A stretch of DNA of 64,000 bases from Streptomyces rugosispiralis (GTDB lineage Bacteria; Actinomycetota; Actinomycetes; Streptomycetales; Streptomycetaceae): the NCBI RefSeq assembly GCF_024505145.1, contig NZ_JANIAA010000022.1:62001-126000 (forward strand), read 5' to 3'. Each line of letters starts with the position of its first letter. Within the stretch, counting starts at the first letter, position 1. The translations under genes and the position numbers were made by a program. Below, piece by piece: positions 53,156 through 61,560 of the stretch. Under the pieces are notes generated by a model. It saw only the letters and a list, made by a program, of their open reading frames with translations. It searched no databases and was not told where the DNA came from.

Positions 53156-54808
53156 CTAGCGGACGAAGACTCCCGCCTGGCTCGCCAGATCCAGGAAGTA
53201 CTGCGGGGCGACGCCCAGGACCAGCGTGACCGCCACGCCGATCGCGATGGCCGACGAGGTCAGCGGGCTCGGGACGGCCACGGACGGGCCGTCCGTGCGG
53301 GGCTCGCTGAAGAACATCAGCACGATCACCCGGATATAGAAGAACGCGGCGACCGCCGAGGAGATCACACCAATTACCACCAGCGCGCCCGCCCCACCGT
53401 CGGCCGCCGCCTTGAAGACCGCGAACTTCCCGGCGAAGCCGCTGGTCAGCGGGATACCGGCGAAGGCGAGCAGGAAGACCGCGAAGACGGCGGCCACCAG
53501 GGGCGAACGGCGGCCGAGCCCGGCCCACTTGGACAGATGGGTGGCCTCGCCGCCCGCGTCCCGCACCAGGGTGACCACCGCGAAGGCGCCGAGGGTCACG
53601 AAGGAGTACGCGGCGAGGTAGAAGAGGACGGAGGAGATGCCCTCGGGCGTGGTGGCGATGACACCGGCCAGGATGAACCCGGCGTGGGCGATCGACGAGT
53701 ACGCCAGCAGCCGCTTCACATCGGTCTGGGTGACGGCCACGATCGCACCGCCCAGCATGGTGACGATGGCGACGCCCCACATCACCGGCCGCCAGTCCCA
53801 GCGCAACCCGGGCAGTACGACGTACAGCAGCCGCAGCAGCGCACCGAAGGCCGCGACCTTGGTGGCCGCCGCCATGAAGCCGGTCACCGGGGTCGGGGCG
53901 CCCTGGTAGACGTCGGGGGTCCACATGTGGAACGGCACGGCGCCGATCTTGAACAGCAGCCCCATCAGCACCATCGCCCCGCCGATCAGCAGCAGCGCGT
54001 CATTGCCCATGGTCCCGGCGAGCGCCGGGGTGACGTTCCTGACCTGGCCGTCGACGACGTCCGCGATCCCGGAGTAGGAGACCGTGCCCGCGTAGCCGTA
54101 CAGCAGGGCGATGCCGAAGAGCAGGAACGCCGAGGAGAAGGCGCCCAGCAGGAAGTACTTGACCGCGGCCTCCTGCGACAGCGCACGCTGGCGACGGGCC
54201 AGCGCGCACAGGATGTACAGCGGCAGGGAGAAGACCTCCAGCGCCACGAAGAGCGTCAGCAGATCGTTGGCGGACGGGAAGACCAGCATGCCGCCGACCG
54301 CGAAGAGGACCAGCGGAAAAACCTCGGTGGTGGTGAACCCGGCCTTGACGGCGGCCTTTTCGGCGTCGCCGCCGGGCACGGCGGCGGCCTGGGCCGCGAA
54401 GGAGTCGACGCGGTTGCCGTGCACCACCGGATCCAGCCGCCGCTCGGCGAAGGTGAACACCGCCACCAGCGCGACCAGGAGAATGGTCCCCTGCAAGAAG
54501 AGCGCCGGTCCGTCGACCGCGATCGCGCCCATGGCCGCGACACGGGCCTTGCTGGTGCCGTAGTCACCGGCGGCGAGGCCGATCACCGCGGCGAAGGCCG
54601 CGGCCAGGGCGACCACGGAGACGAACAGCTGCGCCACGTACCGCTGGCGGCGCGGAAGGAAGGCCTCGATCAGGACGCCGACGATCGCGGCGCCGAGCAC
54701 GATCAGCGTGGGCGACAGCTGCCCGTACTCGATATCGGGCGACGGGATCTTGTCGGGCGCCGCCGCCGCTGTTGTCCACAGGCTGTGGACAGTGGCCGCG
54801 TGGGTCAC
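53156..54808 (-). CDS. nuoN: NADH-quinone oxidoreductase subunit N
   Basis: A 550-residue antiporter-like subunit of the main complex I. Channel residues: Glu in LFVALEVFSLPLYILC, Lys in FKIGAVPFHMWTPDVYQGAP, and DVKRLLAYSSIAHAGFIL. About 14 helices. GTG start overlaps the nuoM stop (GTGA). Last gene of the nuo1 operon; beyond it are inverted repeats likely to stop transcription. Confidence 0.96.
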   Translation of the reverse strand: MTHAATVHSLWTTAAAAPDKIPSPDIEYGQLSPTLIVLGAAIVGVLIEAFLPRRQRYVAQLFVSVVALAAAFAAVIGLAAGDYGTSKARVAAMGAIAVDGPALFLQGTILLVALVAVFTFAERRLDPVVHGNRVDSFAAQAAAVPGGDAEKAAVKAGFTTTEVFPLVLFAVGGMLVFPSANDLLTLFVALEVFSLPLYILCALARRQRALSQEAAVKYFLLGAFSSAFLLFGIALLYGYAGTVSYSGIADVVDGQVRNVTPALAGTMGNDALLLIGGAMVLMGLLFKIGAVPFHMWTPDVYQGAPTPVTGFMAAATKVAAFGALLRLLYVVLPGLRWDWRPVMWGVAIVTMLGGAIVAVTQTDVKRLLAYSSIAHAGFILAGVIATTPEGISSVLFYLAAYSFVTLGAFAVVTLVRDAGGEATHLSKWAGLGRRSPLVAAVFAVFLLAFAGIPLTSGFAGKFAVFKAAADGGAGALVVIGVISSAVAAFFYIRVIVLMFFSEPRTDGPSVAVPSPLTSSAIAIGVAVTLVLGVAPQYFLDLASQAGVFVR

Positions 54809-56466
54809 TTGGCACCTCCGGAAGCACCGTCGTGGGAACCACCGTCGGACTTCGGGCTGTAGCTGAACCAGCCCGCGTCGACGGGGTGATCGGGCTTGGG
54901 ATCCTTCTTGTCCACCACGGACATCGTGTGGTCGACCGCCGGGTTGACGATGTCGGCCAGCGGCTTCGGATAGACCCCGAGGAAGATCAGCAGCGCGATG
55001 AGCGGGGCCACGACGACCAGCTCACGCACCCGCAGATCCGGCATGGACCGCACCTCGGCCTTCACCGGACCGGTCATGGTGCGTTGGTACAGGATCAGCA
55101 CGTAGAGCGCCGCCAGCACTATTCCGACGGTCGCGATCACGCCGAACGCCGGGTAGCGGCTGAACGTGCCGACCAGGACCAGGAATTCGCTGATGAACGG
55201 CGCGAGTCCGGGCAGCGAGAGGGTGGCGAGTCCGCCGATCAGGAAGGTGCCGGCGAGCACCGGGGCGACCTTCTGCACCCCGCCGTAGTCGGCGATGAGC
55301 CGCGAACCGCGGCGGGTGATCAGGAACCCGGCCACCAGCATCAACGCGGCCGTGGAGACGCCGTGGTTGACCATGTAGAGGGTGGCGCCGCTCTGGCCCT
55401 GGGTGGTCATCGCGAAGATGCCCAGGATGATGAAGCCGAAGTGGGAGATCGAGGCGTAGGCGATCAGCCGCTTGATGTCCCGCTGGCCGATCGCCAGCAG
55501 CGCCCCGTAGATGATGCTGATGAGCGCCAGGATCATGATCGCCGGGGTGGCCCACTTGCTGGCCTCCGGGAAGAGCTGGAGGCAGAAGCGGAGCATCGCG
55601 AAGGTGCCGACCTTGTCGACCACCGCGGTGATCAGCACGGCGACCGGGGCGGTGGACTCCCCCATCGCGTTCGGCAGCCAGGTGTGCAGCGGCCACAGCG
55701 GCGCCTTCACCGCGAAGGCGAAGAAGAAGCCGAGGAAGAGCAGCCGCTCGGTGCTGGACGCCATGTCCAGATGGCCGCCCGCCCGCGCCTGGACGATCTC
55801 CTGGAGCGAGAAGGTGCCGGTGCCGAGCTGATCGGCGGTGACCGCGTACAGACCGACCACCGCGGCGAGCATGATCAGCCCGCCCGCCAGGTTGTAGAGC
55901 AGGAACTTCACCGCGGCGTACGAGCGCTGAGTGGCCGTCTCCTCCTCGGAGCGGCCCCCGGCCCGGTCCCCGAAGCCCCCGATGAGGAAGTACATCGGGA
56001 TCAGCATGGCTTCGAAGAAGATGTAGAAGAGGAAGATGTCGGTGGCCTCGAAGGAGATCACCACCATCGCCTCGACCATCAGGATCAGCGCGAAGAAGCC
56101 CTGGGTGGGCCGCCAGCGGCGGTTGGGGTGGGCGCCTTCCAGCGGATCGGCGTCATGCCAGCCCGCCAGGATGATGAAGGGGATGAGCACGGCGGTGAGC
56201 GCGATCAGCGCGACCGCGATCCCGTCCACGCCCAGTTCGTAGCGGACGCCGAAGTCCTTGATCCAGGCATGGGATTCGGTGAGCTGGAAGCGGGCGCCGC
56301 CGGGGTCGAAACGGACCAGCACGACCGCCGCGAGGGCGAGGGTGACCAGGGAGAAGCCCAGCGCCACCCACTTGGCGGCGGCGCGCTGGGCGGCGGGCAC
56401 GGCGGCGGTGACCACCGCGCCGAGCGCGGGCACCACGGCCGTGGCCGTCAGCAGGGGAAATGACAT
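54805..56466 (-). CDS. nuoM: NADH-quinone oxidoreductase subunit M
   Basis: A 553-residue antiporter-like subunit. FYIFFEAMLIPMYFLIG and VKAPLWPLHTWLPNAMGEST carry the channel Glu and Lys, and DIKRLIAYASISHFGFI the second Lys. The N-terminus is MSFPLLTATAVVPALGAV. The start ATG lies 3 bases after the nuoL stop. C-terminal 40 residues are soluble, Gly/Ser rich. Confidence 0.96.
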   Translation of the reverse strand: MSFPLLTATAVVPALGAVVTAAVPAAQRAAAKWVALGFSLVTLALAAVVLVRFDPGGARFQLTESHAWIKDFGVRYELGVDGIAVALIALTAVLIPFIILAGWHDADPLEGAHPNRRWRPTQGFFALILMVEAMVVISFEATDIFLFYIFFEAMLIPMYFLIGGFGDRAGGRSEEETATQRSYAAVKFLLYNLAGGLIMLAAVVGLYAVTADQLGTGTFSLQEIVQARAGGHLDMASSTERLLFLGFFFAFAVKAPLWPLHTWLPNAMGESTAPVAVLITAVVDKVGTFAMLRFCLQLFPEASKWATPAIMILALISIIYGALLAIGQRDIKRLIAYASISHFGFIILGIFAMTTQGQSGATLYMVNHGVSTAALMLVAGFLITRRGSRLIADYGGVQKVAPVLAGTFLIGGLATLSLPGLAPFISEFLVLVGTFSRYPAFGVIATVGIVLAALYVLILYQRTMTGPVKAEVRSMPDLRVRELVVVAPLIALLIFLGVYPKPLADIVNPAVDHTMSVVDKKDPKPDHPVDAGWFSYSPKSDGGSHDGASGGAK

Positions 56467-56469
56467 GAA

Positions 56470-58365
56470 TCAGACCGCCCTCATCAGCAGGGTCGCGGCG
56501 ATGAGCACCGCCGTACCGCCGAACATCGAGACCGCGTACGTACGGGCATAGCCGTTCTGCAGCTTTCGCAGCCGGCCGGAGAGCCCGCCGACCGAGGCCG
56601 CGGTGCCGTTGACCACCCCGTCGACCAGCTTGTGGTCGACATAGACCAGACCGCGGGTCAGATACTGGCCGGGTTTGACGAGCGCGACATGGTTGAAGTC
56701 GTCCTGGAGCAGATCGCGCCGGGCGGCCCGGGTGAGCAGCGATCCGCGGGGGGCGGTGCGCGGCACCGGCCGACGTCCGTACTGCGCCCAGGCGAGGGCG
56801 ACACCGATCACCAGCACCACCATCGTCCCGGCGGTGACCGCCGCGGCGCTGAGCGGGGAGTCGCCGTGGCTGTGGCCGGTGACCGGCTCCAGCCACTTCA
56901 GGAACGCGTCATTGACGCTGAACAGCCCGCCCGCGAAGACCGATCCCACGGCCAGGACGATCATGGGGATGGTCATGGACGAGGGCGACTCGTGCGGATG
57001 CGGTTCGTGGCCCTTCTCGTCCGGCGCCCAGCGCTTCTCGCCGAAGAAGGTCAGCAGCATCACCCGCGTCATGTAGTACGCGGTGATGGCCGCGCCCAGC
57101 AGGGCCGCGCCGCCGAGGATCCAGCCCTCGGTGCCGCCCTTGGCGAACGCCGCCTCGATGATCTTGTCCTTGGACCAGAAGCCGGACAGCCCGGGGAAGC
57201 CGATGATCGCGAGATAGCCGAGTCCGAAGGTGATGAAGGTGACGGGCATGTACTTCCGCAGGCCGCCGTACTTGCGCATGTCGACCTCGTCGTTCATGGC
57301 GTGCATGACCGAACCGGCCCCGAGGAAGAGCCCCGCCTTGAAGAAGCCGTGGGTCACCAGGTGCATGATCGCGAAGACATAGCCGATCGGGCCGAGGCCG
57401 GCGGCCAGGATCATGTATCCGATCTGCGACATGGTGGACCCGGCCAGGGCCTTCTTGATGTCGTCCTTGGCACAACCGACGATCGCACCGAAGAGGAGCG
57501 TGACCGCGCCGACCGCGACCACCGCGGCCTGGGCGTCCGGTGCGGCGTTGAAGATCGCGCCGGAGCGGGTGATCAGATACACGCCCGCGGTCACCATGGT
57601 CGCCGCGTGGATCAGGGCCGAGACCGGGGTCGGGCCCTCCATCGCGTCCCCGAGCCAGGACTGCAGCGGCACCTGGGCCGACTTGCCGCAGGCGGCGAGG
57701 AGCAGCATCAGCCCGATGGCGGTGAGCTTGCCCTCGCTCGCGTGGTCCGCGTTGGTCAGCACCGGGGCGAAGGTGAAGGTCCCGAACGTCGTGAACATCA
57801 GCATGATCGCGATCGACAGGCCGACGTCACCGACGCGGTTGACGATGAACGCCTTCTTCGCCGCCGTGGCCGCGCTGGGCTTGTGCTGCCAGAAGCCGAT
57901 GAGCAGGTACGAGGCGAGGCCGACGCCCTCCCAGCCGACGTACAGCAGCAGGTAGTTGTCGGCGAGGACGAGCAGCAGCATCGCCGCGAGGAAGAGGTTG
58001 AGATAGCCGAAGAAGCGGCGGCGGCGCTCGTCGTGCTCCATATAGCCGATCGAGTAGATGTGGATCAGCGTGCCCACACCGGTGATCAGCAGGACGAAGG
58101 TCATGGAGAGCTGGTCGAGCTGGAAGGCGACGTCCGCGCGGAAGCCGCCCACCGGGATCCAGCTGAAGACCTTGCTGTGCATGGCCCGGTCGTGCTCGCC
58201 GCGGCCGAGCATGTCGGCGAAGAGCACCGCGCCGATGGCGAAGGAGCCGGCGGCGAGCACCGTGCCGATGTAGTGGCCCTTGCCGTCCAGCCGCCGCCCT
58301 CCGCACAGCAGCAGGGCCGCGCCGAGCAGCGGGACCGCGACAAGCAATCCGATGAGGTTCTCCAC
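56470..58365 (-). CDS. nuoL: NADH-quinone oxidoreductase subunit L
   Basis: A 631-residue subunit with 16 helices. YVGWEGVGLASYLLIGFW holds the channel Glu, GKSAQVPLQSWLGDAMEGPT the Lys, and DDIKKALAGSTMSQIGYMIL the second-half Lys. Note SWLGDAM where most NuoL, including nuoL2, have TWLPDAM. The C-terminal segment with FLKWLEPVTGHSHG leads into the lateral helix and last helix. GTG start, 16 bases after the nuoK stop. Confidence 0.96.
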   Translation of the reverse strand: MENLIGLLVAVPLLGAALLLCGGRRLDGKGHYIGTVLAAGSFAIGAVLFADMLGRGEHDRAMHSKVFSWIPVGGFRADVAFQLDQLSMTFVLLITGVGTLIHIYSIGYMEHDERRRRFFGYLNLFLAAMLLLVLADNYLLLYVGWEGVGLASYLLIGFWQHKPSAATAAKKAFIVNRVGDVGLSIAIMLMFTTFGTFTFAPVLTNADHASEGKLTAIGLMLLLAACGKSAQVPLQSWLGDAMEGPTPVSALIHAATMVTAGVYLITRSGAIFNAAPDAQAAVVAVGAVTLLFGAIVGCAKDDIKKALAGSTMSQIGYMILAAGLGPIGYVFAIMHLVTHGFFKAGLFLGAGSVMHAMNDEVDMRKYGGLRKYMPVTFITFGLGYLAIIGFPGLSGFWSKDKIIEAAFAKGGTEGWILGGAALLGAAITAYYMTRVMLLTFFGEKRWAPDEKGHEPHPHESPSSMTIPMIVLAVGSVFAGGLFSVNDAFLKWLEPVTGHSHGDSPLSAAAVTAGTMVVLVIGVALAWAQYGRRPVPRTAPRGSLLTRAARRDLLQDDFNHVALVKPGQYLTRGLVYVDHKLVDGVVNGTAASVGGLSGRLRKLQNGYARTYAVSMFGGTAVLIAATLLMRAV

Positions 58366-58381
58366 GTGAACGCGACCCCTT

Positions 58382-58681
58382 CTAGAGCTTCATCAGGCTG
58401 GCGTCGTCGACCGAGGCCGAGTGGCGGGAGCGGAAGACGGTCACGATGATCGCGAGACCGACCACGACCTCCGCCGCGGCCACGACCATCGTGAAGAAGG
58501 CGATGATCTGGCCGTCGAGATTGCCGTGCAGCCGGGAGAAGGTGACGAACGCCAGGTTGCACGCGTTCAGCATCAGCTCGACGCACATGAAGAGGACGAT
58601 CGCGTTCCGCCTGATCACGACGCCGGCCGCACCAATGGTGAACAACAGGGCGGCCAGGTAGAGGTAGTTGACCGGATTCAC
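58382..58681 (-). CDS. nuoK: NADH-quinone oxidoreductase subunit K
   Basis: A 99-residue, three-helix subunit of standard length. MCVELMLNACNLAFVTF and VVAAAEVVVGLAIIVTVF carry the conserved Glu. The GTG start 58681 overlaps the nuoJ stop (GTGA). Longer upstream in-frame sequence exists but belongs to nuoJ on another frame. Confidence 0.95.
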   Translation of the reverse strand: MNPVNYLYLAALLFTIGAAGVVIRRNAIVLFMCVELMLNACNLAFVTFSRLHGNLDGQIIAFFTMVVAAAEVVVGLAIIVTVFRSRHSASVDDASLMKL

Positions 58682-59601
58682 TTGGCGACTCCCCTCGGAT
58701 TCGGCGCACTGCCCGCGTTCGCGCCGTTCTCGCCGTTCTCGCCGTTCTCGGAAGTGCCGGACTCCCCGGCGCCCCCGGACGGCTTGCCGGTCTCGCTCTT
58801 CCGGCCCAGCCAGCGCTGCGAGCGCTGCTCCAGCGCCGCCAGCTCGGCCAGCGCCTCGCTGGAGACGTCCCGGATCTGACCGCGGCCGCGCAGCGTGGCG
58901 TTGACGGTGAGGTCGGACGGGGTGCCGTCGGGCAGCAGACCGGGGATGTCCACCGCGTTGTGCCGCGCGTACACACCGGGGGCGGGCAGCGGCGGCACGT
59001 TCCGGCCGGTGCGCACCCGGGCCTCGGACTGCTCGCGCTGAGTGCGGGCCCGCTCGGTGCGCTCGCGGTGGGTCAGCACCATCGCGCCGACCGCCGCGGT
59101 GATCAGCAGCGCGCCGGTGATCTCGAAGGCGAAGACGTACTTGGTGAAGATCAGCGAGGCCAGGCCCTCCACATTGCCGCCGGAGTTGGCCTGGCCCAGC
59201 CCGTTCCACGTCTTGATCGAGGCGTTGCCGATCCCGGCGCACAGCAGGATGCCGAAGCCGAGCCCGCAGAGGGCGGCGAGCCAGCGCTGCCCCTTCAGGG
59301 TCTCCTTGAGGGAGTCGGCGGCGGTGACACCGACCAGCATCACCACGAAGAGGAAGAGCATCATGATCGCGCCGGTGTAGACCACGATCTGGACGACGCC
59401 CAGGAAGTACGCGCCGTTGGCGAGGTAGAAGACCGCCAGAACGATCATGGTGCCCGCCAGGCACAGGGCGCTGTGCACGGCCTTGCGCATCAGGATCGTG
59501 CACAGCGCGCCGATCACGGCGACGGTGCCGAGCACCCAGAACTGGAGGGCCTCACCGGTGGAGGTGGTGGAGGCCGCCGCGGCCAGAGCGCCGCCGCTCA
59601 T
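58678..59601 (-). CDS. nuoJ: NADH-quinone oxidoreductase subunit J
   Basis: A 307-residue subunit, about 100 longer than E. coli NuoJ. The five-helix core is in 1-185, with GVVQIVVYTGAIMMLFLFVV as the conserved TM3. After it follows a cytoplasmic extension, charged, with Pro-rich PLPAPGVYARHNAVDIPG and ending in repeated NGEN and Gly/Ser residues. Such extensions are typical of actinobacterial NuoJ. Confidence 0.94.
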   Translation of the reverse strand: MSGGALAAAASTTSTGEALQFWVLGTVAVIGALCTILMRKAVHSALCLAGTMIVLAVFYLANGAYFLGVVQIVVYTGAIMMLFLFVVMLVGVTAADSLKETLKGQRWLAALCGLGFGILLCAGIGNASIKTWNGLGQANSGGNVEGLASLIFTKYVFAFEITGALLITAAVGAMVLTHRERTERARTQREQSEARVRTGRNVPPLPAPGVYARHNAVDIPGLLPDGTPSDLTVNATLRGRGQIRDVSSEALAELAALEQRSQRWLGRKSETGKPSGGAGESGTSENGENGENGANAGSAPNPRGVAK

Positions 59602-60212
59602 GCCTGCACCCCCTGCTGCCGCTCCTGCGACTCGTCGTCCCCCGCGGCCTGGTCGGACGGGGTCTCGCCCTTGCTGACCGCGACCTGCTGGATGGTGCCG
59701 GGCGCGGCCTCGGTCACCAGGCCCCGGTAGTAGTCCTGCTCGTCGGTGCCGGGGTAGATGGCGTGCGGGGAGTCGACCATCCCGTCCTCGAGCCCCGCGA
59801 GCAGCTCCTCCTTGGTGTAGATGAGCGATTCGCGGGTGCGGTCGGCGAGTTCGTACTCATTGGTCATGGTGAGCGCCCGGGTGGGGCACGCCTCGACGCA
59901 CAGGCCGCACAGGATGCAGCGCAGATAGTTGATCTGGTAGACGCGGCCGTAGCGCTCGCCCGGGGAGTAGCGCTCCTCGTCGGTGTTGTCCGCGCCCTCC
60001 ACGTAGATCGCGTCGGCGGGGCAGGCCCAGGCGCACAGCTCGCAGCCGATGCACTTCTCCAGCCCGTCCGGGTGCCGGTTGAGCTGGTGGCGTCCGTGGA
60101 AGCGGGGCGCGGTGGGCTTCTTCACCTCTGGGTACTGTTCGGTGAGCCGCTTCTTGAACATGGCCTTGAAGGTCACGCCGAAGCCGGCCACCGGATTCTG
60201 GAAGTCAGACAC
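59598..60212 (-). CDS. nuoI: NADH-quinone oxidoreductase subunit I
   Basis: A 204-residue subunit with two 4Fe-4S motifs, CIGCELCAWACP and CILCGLCVEACP. GTG 60212 was chosen: AAGGAGG lies six bases upstream, and it overlaps the nuoH stop by 8 bases. The upstream in-frame ATG at 60260 would add 16 residues inside nuoH. C-terminal residues are acidic and Gln-rich. Confidence 0.95.
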   Translation of the reverse strand: MSDFQNPVAGFGVTFKAMFKKRLTEQYPEVKKPTAPRFHGRHQLNRHPDGLEKCIGCELCAWACPADAIYVEGADNTDEERYSPGERYGRVYQINYLRCILCGLCVEACPTRALTMTNEYELADRTRESLIYTKEELLAGLEDGMVDSPHAIYPGTDEQDYYRGLVTEAAPGTIQQVAVSKGETPSDQAAGDDESQERQQGVQA

Positions 60213-61560
60213 CGTCGGCCTCCTTTCCGTCACTGACAGTGTCGGGGCCACCACTGACAATCAGCTCACGCTCGGTGCGCGGACGTCGGCGGGGGACGGG
60301 CGGCAAGGTCTGGCCGGGCAGCGGCGGCACCGGGAAACCTCCCGCCATCGGATCGAAGGCGGGCTCCGGTCCCTGTTCCGCTCCGGCCTCGGCCTGCGCC
60401 GAACGGTCGCGGAAGAAGTCGACCACGAAGGACAGCAGCAGCAGTGCGATCACCGCGCTGCCCACGTAGAGCACGATGTCCTGGTAGTCGTAGTTCTCGT
60501 TGCGCAGTGCCCGGACGGTGGCGACCAGCATCAGCCAGACCATCGAGATCGGGATGAGCACCTTCCAGCCCAGCTTCATGAACTGGTCGTAGCGCACGCG
60601 CGGAAGCGTGCCGCGCACCCAGATGAAGACGAACAGCGAGGTCACGACCTTGCCGACGAACCACAGCAGCGGCCACCAGCCGTGGTTCGCACCCTCCCAG
60701 AAGGTGCTGATCGGCCAGGGCGCCCGCCAGCCGCCGAGGAAGAGGGTGACGGCGACCATCGAGACGGTGACCATGTTGATGTACTCGGCGAGCATGAACA
60801 TCGCGAACTTGATCGAGGAGTACTCGGTGTTGAAGCCGCCGACCAGGTCGCCCTCGGACTCCGGCATGTCGAACGGCGCCCGGTTGGTCTCACCGATCAT
60901 CGAGACGATGTAGATGAGGAACGAGACCGGCAGCAGCACCGCGTACCAGCGGTCCTGCTGAGATTCCACGATCTGCGAGGTCGACATCGACCCGGAGTAG
61001 AGGAAGACCGCCGCGAAGGAGAGCCCCATCGCGATCTCGTAGCTGATCATCTGGGCGCAGGAGCGCAGACCGCCCAGGAGCGGATACGTCGATCCGGAGG
61101 ACCAGCCCGCCAGCACGATGCCGTAGATGCCGACCGAGGCGGTGGCGAGGATGTAGAGGACGGCGATCGGGAGATCGGTGAGCTGCATCGCGGTGCGGTG
61201 CCCGAAGATCGAGACCTCACCGCCGGCCGGGCCGAACGGCATCACCGCGACCGCCATGAAGGCGGGGATGGCCGCGACGACCGGCGCCAGGACGTAGACC
61301 ACCTTGTCCGCGCCCTTGACGACCACGTCCTCCTTGAGCATCAGCTTCACGCCGTCCGCGAGGGACTGCAGCATGCCCCAGGGGCCGTGGCGGTTGGGCC
61401 CGATGCGCAGCTGCATCCAGCCGACCACCTTGCGCTCCATGACGATGGAGATCAGCACCGTCACCATCAGGAACGCGAAGCAGAAGACGGCCTTGATCAC
61501 GATCAGCCACCACGGGTCGCGGCCGAACATCGACAGGTCCTCTGCGGCGAGAATCCTCAC
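60205..61560 (-). CDS. nuoH: NADH-quinone oxidoreductase subunit H
   Basis: A 451-residue, eight-helix subunit. LRIGPNRHGPWGMLQSLADG, KLMLKEDVV, ISYEIAMGLSFAAVFL and ETNRAPFDMPESEGDLVGG are the quinone-tunnel blocks. About 75 extra C-terminal residues are soluble and Pro-rich (GFPVPPLPGQTLPPVPRRRP). GTG start overlaps the nuoG stop (GTGA). Confidence 0.96.
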   Translation of the reverse strand: MRILAAEDLSMFGRDPWWLIVIKAVFCFAFLMVTVLISIVMERKVVGWMQLRIGPNRHGPWGMLQSLADGVKLMLKEDVVVKGADKVVYVLAPVVAAIPAFMAVAVMPFGPAGGEVSIFGHRTAMQLTDLPIAVLYILATASVGIYGIVLAGWSSGSTYPLLGGLRSCAQMISYEIAMGLSFAAVFLYSGSMSTSQIVESQQDRWYAVLLPVSFLIYIVSMIGETNRAPFDMPESEGDLVGGFNTEYSSIKFAMFMLAEYINMVTVSMVAVTLFLGGWRAPWPISTFWEGANHGWWPLLWFVGKVVTSLFVFIWVRGTLPRVRYDQFMKLGWKVLIPISMVWLMLVATVRALRNENYDYQDIVLYVGSAVIALLLLSFVVDFFRDRSAQAEAGAEQGPEPAFDPMAGGFPVPPLPGQTLPPVPRRRPRTERELIVSGGPDTVSDGKEADGV

